Below are positions 59,243-64,000 of a DNA stretch of 64,000 bases, piece by piece (position 1 is the first letter of the stretch; every line of letters starts with the position of its first letter). Below the pieces are notes generated by a model that saw nothing but the letters and a program-made list of their open reading frames with translations, searched no databases and was not told the DNA's origin. The stretch comes from Xylogone sp. PMI_703. Lineage: Eukaryota > Ascomycota > Leotiomycetes. The DNA lies in the NCBI GenBank assembly GCA_021399445.1, contig JAJTUQ010000004.1:2790001-2854000 (forward strand), given 5' to 3'. A program made the translations under genes and the position numbers.

Positions 59243-60002
59243 TGGTTCCGCTCATAAAGGCGTTATGGCGTTCACAGGGTCTCGGATGAATTTTATATTC
59301 CAAGAGTCAGGGGAACTATTACTCACTATCTAGACTATAGGTTATCTAATTGTAGATTTGGCCTAAACCAGTCCTCTCTGAGGATCATGATTTGTCACCA
59401 TTGTTGGCATTGCTGCGCAACTGTTCACACCGAGACAAACGTTTATTACTTGGGTCACAAACTGGAAAAGCAGGAGACATGGTACTGGCTTTCATCCATA
59501 AGAGTCAGGCGCTGGTGTATGAGTATCTATACCATGGTAGGGGGCTGTTACTCTTTCTGACCAATTATTTATTAAACAAAATCCGTCCTCTGGCCCAACA
59601 ACGTGATCAACACGAGTCATACCAGCCATTGCGTGTTTAACACAACATATCGAGATATTCTGGAGAACATCATAGAGTGCCAGCACAACCAGAGTCGCCG
59701 GTATCAAACACCTCTGCTCGTGATCAATCTCTTCATATGTGACATGAGCTGGCCAATAATAATGGTGCCACGATCGGCCCATGCTACTCAAAATCGCCAA
59801 CAAGAGGCTCATGGCCCCCACCTGTTCAATATCACGTGATAAAACCCGCGAGTTTAACAAAGCTTTTTCAAAACAGATTATAGTAAACAATAGTCGTGTC
59901 TTTAAGGGAGTAAACAGGAATATGATTTATCTTTCCATATTACTGCTCATGATTTGCGGATTCGAAAATTCTCAAAACTTATCCCTCGATGCCACTTGTC
60001 CG

Positions 60003-60015
60003 GGTGTGTCACACC
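60003..60015. repeat. Inverted repeat, 5-bp stem
   Basis: GGTGT-gtc-ACACC, a small perfect hairpin next to a longer one at 60031. Confidence 0.6.
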
Positions 60016-60030
60016 TAACCCATAATACCC

Positions 60031-60049
60031 GACCGCCGCTTTGGCGGTC
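60031..60049. repeat. Inverted repeat, 7-bp GC-rich stem
   Basis: GACCGCC-gcttt-GGCGGTC is a perfect 7-bp stem with a 5-nt loop in otherwise AT-rich sequence. Confidence 0.7.
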
Positions 60050-60147
60050 TTGTAAATTCAGATGCCGTCGGAGCTTCTAAAAACCCCAAATTCTGATAGA
60101 ATTTTACAAAATAAAATTTTCAAAAAGACATCAGGTAATTGAGGAAC

Positions 60148-60194
60148 TTCCGCATTGCGAATATGAAGTCCGATGTGGATCAATTCCGCATTGC
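60148..60194. repeat. 11-bp direct repeat pair
   Basis: TTCCGCATTGC occurs at 60148-60158 and again at 60184-60194. Confidence 0.7.
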
Positions 60195-60217
60195 AGGATA
60201 AGAGTTGAAACCCTTAT

Positions 60218-60233
60218 GTCAGCCTTCGCTGAC
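60218..60233. repeat. Inverted repeat, 6-bp stem with CTTC loop
   Basis: GTCAGC-cttc-GCTGAC is a perfect hairpin in the same cluster. Confidence 0.7.
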
Positions 60234-60993
60234 TTTTCTAAAGCGGCTATGGCACTAGTTGCATTTTGCGTCTAGCGTCATGACAGAAAATACGCAGAGC
60301 ATGACCGTCACTCCTCCTTCTTGACCTTCATCGATGCCCTTATTTGGTCCTTCTGAGTATCTTCACAATATCTCACGAAAGGCTGCTTCATCCCTGATGA
60401 TTTTGGAGCCATTTTCGTGGCGTCCCTGACTTTCCGCCCAGCGACCATTTTTTAACAGCCTTGCCTTTGCGAGGAAGTCGCCGTGCTCAGATATACACCT
60501 GCGCCCCCGTAGCGTCACTCCACCCCCATCTGGATCTTCCCGTCAACATACCTTAACCAGCATCTTAATCGTCGGCCATCATCAACAACCATTGTGGTTT
60601 ACGGCCGTGGGAGAGAGGCTTTCCTATCACGATCTTAAAACGAGAGATTCTTGTTGTTCTATTTGCTTGTCCGTCGCTTTCGCTTGTATTTCTCATCACG
60701 CGCCTATCGCACTTTCTCGTTCCTCCCGAAAAAGGGTGTTTCCTTTCTTCAGACCGCGCCCGCTGATTACCAATTTACCCCATCGGCGCAACGTTCTTTA
60801 TCATCGCAATAACTGGCATAGTTGACAATTTTAGGCTGTAGACTCGTGGATCTGAGCAGGATTTGTCGTTGCGACATTTCGGCTCTAACCGTTCCGCGTC
60901 TGGAGTGGCCTACAGAGGGTTTTTGCACGTTGTTTTAGATCTGTTAGGAACACGGTTGGAGGTGGAAGACGTCTCAGACGTTTCTCCGTCACA

Positions 60994-63597
60994 ATGAACA
61001 ACGTTAATATGGGCGGCATGGTCAACACCATGGGTGCTCCTGTCGCCGCTGGTATACCTATGGCGAACAATGGCCAAGCTGGAGCTGCTGTACGGCAGCA
61101 GATGCCAACCAATGACCAGCGATCGCTGCTCAACACCTATATCTATGAATACTTCTTGAGGAACGAAATGTACGACTGTGCGCGGTCATTACTGCAAACA
61201 GATCAAACCATGAACGTTCCCAAAGACAGTCCTGGGCGCCGTCGCGACGAGAACGGCAACCCTGTTGGTAACGGGACAGGCGGCGAAGATGGTGATAACA
61301 AGGACGATATTGATATGAAACGACCAGATGACCTTCCTGCTCCTAATCTTCCAAAGGAATGCCCCGAGAGCTGCTTTCTATACGAATGGTGGTGTCTGTT
61401 CTGGGACATGTTCAATGCCCAACGCGGTAAAGGCGAAGGGCGCAATGTTTTGCAATACGTTGCACACACTCAGGTTTGTCAATATCCCCTTCATCTTACG
61501 GCTAAATCACTGATCACTACCGCTACAGCACCAATCCCGGATGAGACAAGAGCATCAACAGAATATGCTTCGAGCAATGAGACCGGAAATGATGCCACAG
61601 TACCAACAGATGATGAGGAATCCGCAGGGTATGAATATGAACCAAAATGAAATTGCGCGGAAAGCTATGCAGAATAATAGAAACGCGTGAGTAATAGCGT
61701 TATTTGATTTTCATCACGCTCTAACATTCGTTTCCTTTTAGAACGCCTCAACAAATGCAAATGTTGCAACAAAAGCAACAACAGATGCAGCGGGATCCGT
61801 CGGATATGGATGGAAACCGCCAACAACGTCCTCAATCCCCTGGCTCCGCAGAGAATGCACCCTCACCCTCTAAACGACCACGTCTCGAAGGCGGCGCTCC
61901 TTTCAATCCACAACAGCAAATGATGCCAAATGGTAGACAGGCGTCAGGTGGAATTCCAGGCCAACAGGTGGGAGATACTGGCCCCAGCAATCCGCTTCAA
62001 GCCACTCATATGCAGCTGGCCAATGGTTTCGATCCAAATAATCTAACAGCTCAGCAGTTCCAGGCATTCCAGAGCGGCGCGAATCCTGCCGGCCAAGCTA
62101 AAACTATTGCTGCGTACCAGGCCAACTTGACGCAACATCAGCAAAGCCAAATGCCTGGGAAAGGAATGCCAAACCCAGGAGGACCCCAGAACCAGAGCTC
62201 GCCAATGATGCCTCAAGGCCAGGATGGTAGCGCAATTGCGGGTTACTACAATGCTGGAGAGGTCGGCCCTAACGGTCTAAGAGCAGCACCTGGTGGTCAA
62301 CCCGGTGGGGGCGGTAATCATGCTCTGCAGGACTACCAGATGCAATTGATGTTGCTTGAGCAACAGAACAAGAAGAGGCTGATGATGGCTCGCCAAGAGC
62401 AAGACAATATGACTATCCCGCGGACTGATGGTGGGGCACCAGGTGCAATAGGTCCCAATGGTCAACCATTCCAAGGCACATCACCCCAAGGACCTCGATC
62501 TGTTAACTCGCCCAACCCAACTGACCAGATGAAGCGAACACCGCTCATGAACCCTGCCGGTATTCCTTCTCCATTACCTGAAGGACAGTCCCGGGGTTCG
62601 CCAAGCGCGATGAATTTTGGTGTGCCTGGTAATCAGATGGATCCGAACATGGCCCCTCCTATGTACAAGATGAACGGCATGGAAGGAAATATGGCTCAGG
62701 GTATGCCCAACGGCATGCGGCCCCCAAGCTCTCACCCCGCTGGTTTCAATGGGCAGATGACGCCGCAACAACAGCAACTTATGAGAGCACAGCAGCAGCA
62801 GCAGCAACAGCAACAGCAAGCTGCTAACTGGCAGGCTGGACCAAACGGTGCTGCTATGATCCAACAACCGTCGCAGCAAGGGCCTGGTCAGCCAGCTATG
62901 GGAACTCCCCAGCAACGAGCTATGCCACCACCATCTGCACCAGCAGCTAATGCTGCTGCTAATGGTCGGCCATCCTCTCCTCAGCAGGGTGCAGCACCTC
63001 CCACGCCTCAACAGGCGAACAAAGCCAATCCGAAGGCCAAAAAGGATACTAAGGATACAAAGGCAAAGGTAACTACTCTATCACTAATTGAATGGATGGA
63101 TATAACTAATATTCTCTGTAGCGCGCCACTAAGAAAGCATCTGGAGCAAATCTTAATTCGGGTGCTACCCCATCAGGTGATGCAACCCAAGAGCCGGCAA
63201 CGCCCACACCAGCTACCCCTATTACTCCAGTGGCTCCTCAACCTTTCACCAACAAGGGACCTAACGGTGCAGTCCAACCTGTAACTAACGGACAAGCCAC
63301 TACTACCCCGGCAAATGTGAATGTTACTCAACAGCAGCCTCAACAACCAGATGGCGGTCTTGTTTTCAACTTGGACAACACAGGAGTATGTAACCACTCC
63401 TATCATATATATTCTTTTGGCTAACATTTGTCTAGTTTGAAATGAGCAACTTTGAATTCACAGGTCCTTCGGCAGGTAACGGGGATGTTCTCCAAGATTT
63501 CGATTTCGACTCATTCCTGCATAATGACGACCAGGATATGCAAAACTTTACCTTCGATACCGCCTTTCTAGACAACAACGAAATTGGCGCAGAGTAA
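60994..63597 (+). CDS. SOM1: LisH-domain transcriptional regulator of the Flo8/Som1 type
   Basis: Exons 60994-61473, 61529-61686, 61742-63068, 63122-63385 and 63436-63597 (introns of 50-55 nt) give 796 residues. A LisH motif lies at about residues 42-68 (QRSLLNTYIYEYFLRNEMYD), then the conserved PESCFLYEWWCLFWDMFNAQ. The middle is Gln/Met/Pro/Gly-rich with poly-Q and a KRPRLEGG basic patch. A Lys-rich stretch (KANPKAKKDTKDTKAK) joins RATKKASGANL across intron 3. The acidic C-terminus (DVLQDFDFDSFLHNDDQDMQ, FDTAFLDNNEIGAE) looks like an activation domain. Som1/Flo8 proteins act below cAMP-PKA in adhesion, morphogenesis, sporulation and pathogenic development. Partners such as LUFS/LDB-type proteins are known for the family, not seen here. 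Confidence 0.93.
62790..62819 (+). repeat. CAG/CAA tract encoding poly-Gln
   Basis: Ten consecutive Gln codons (five CAG, then CAA/CAG alternating) in the regulator gene, likely length-polymorphic. Confidence 0.9.
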
Positions 63598-64000
63598 TTC
63601 TGCTACGATTCAATTCAGTCATTGTCAGATTTTCGGCGTTTTCAAGCATACCTAAAGGCGTTTTCAGCGGATCGTATCTGAGCTTCCCGCATGTCTGTTG
63701 TCACGAAAAGAGTTCGCGTTTTCATTGTTAGAAAGAAAGTTCTATTGTGTCAAAAATTTCGTTTAAAGTGTTACTGAATCAGCTTCCTTGGATTGGCTAC
63801 TTTACTTGTCGGACAACATTTTTCATTGCTTTGTGTTTTAACCTTGCGCTCTTATTCCTTACAACGGAAAATACCTAATACCTGTGTTTCCTTGGTGGTC
63901 TCGCAGTGCGCTAGACATCGGGGCAACGGGTGGAATTATTGGAGTTGGTGTCATGTCATTATCGTTTCTTTATTCCTGTTTGCTTATCCGTGGGGGGTTG
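63598..64000. other. 3' region of the LisH regulator to window edge
   Basis: 403 bp, AT-rich, probably the 3' UTR. No further gene starts before the edge. Confidence 0.55.

Larger units (their letters stand above)
59243..60993. other. Long AT-rich spacer with hairpins, upstream of the LisH regulator
   Basis: 1.75 kb without a supportable gene; frames at 59392-59640 and 59492-59890 show no motif. The part 59,900-60,240 holds several perfect hairpins and an 11-bp direct repeat, annotated separately. The last 500 bp are C/T-rich, suiting a promoter/long leader of the regulator gene. Confidence 0.5.

Noticed and set aside
59492..59890. 132-residue minus ORF
   Set aside because: No motif; AT-rich spacer with competing frames.
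1..64000. CRISPR arrays, bacterial operons, intact transposons or viral genes
   Set aside because: No repeat-spacer pattern, no integrase or polymerase motifs; spliceosomal introns throughout mark eukaryotic nuclear DNA.

Overview
This window is nuclear DNA from a filamentous ascomycete (Pezizomycotina; a Leotiomycete-like fungus fits, but the class is a low-confidence guess). The evidence is short introns of about 45-170 nt with GTAAGT-type donors and CTAAC-like branch sites, Pol I/Pol II subunits, and families restricted to filamentous fungi (CFEM, GH72 glucanosyltransferase, Flo8/Som1). I support 24 protein-coding genes and join their exons explicitly, because many are broken into fragments by introns. 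I found no convincing tRNA, rRNA, CRISPR array or intact transposon.

Layout. 1-6.9 kb: a large coilin-like protein that runs off the left edge (-), Pol I subunit RPA43 (-) and a divergent membrane J-protein (+). 7.2-14.6 kb: an SP-RING (PIAS/Siz-type) protein (-) divergent from a Boi-type SH3-SAM-PH polarity protein (+). 15.4-20.6 kb: an alpha-arrestin (-), a mitochondrial Tgl2-like lipase (-), V-ATPase subunit G (-) and divergent PET117 (+). 21-24.9 kb: RPB2 (-). 25-31.3 kb: a gene-poor block whose only intact gene is an NmrA-like reductase. 31.3-39.4 kb: a CFEM transmembrane protein (-), DBP5 (-) and divergent BZZ1 (+). 39.4-46.5 kb: a long leader region, a GH72 beta-1,3-glucanosyltransferase (+), a GAF-type free methionine-R-sulfoxide reductase (-) and divergent dienelactone hydrolase (+). 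47-52.3 kb: RRP7 (-), the meiotic recombinase DMC1 in 13 exons (-) and a seven-knuckle Gis2/CNBP-type protein (-). 54.5-63.6 kb: a two-span membrane protein with two PPxY motifs (-), U5-40K WD40 (-), BET3 (+) and a LisH Flo8/Som1-type regulator (+).

Most genes are unlinked housekeeping functions: transcription, splicing and Cajal-body-like biology, mRNA export, rRNA processing, vesicle traffic, wall remodelling and polarity. I see no biosynthetic cluster. Several pairs share short divergent promoters: RPA43/J-protein, VMA10/PET117, DBP5/BZZ1, fRMsr/DLH and U5-40K/BET3.

The most unusual signal is the splicing architecture. There are three microexons (9 nt in VMA10, 5 nt in the Met-sulfoxide reductase, 9 nt in BET3) and two genes whose first coding exon is only the ATG. 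Three of the 59 introns I model are GC-AG. Two 51-nt introns are stop-free and a multiple of three. One spliceosomal gene (U5-40K) carries an apparent 2-nt frameshift. None of these splice forms has been checked against transcripts here.
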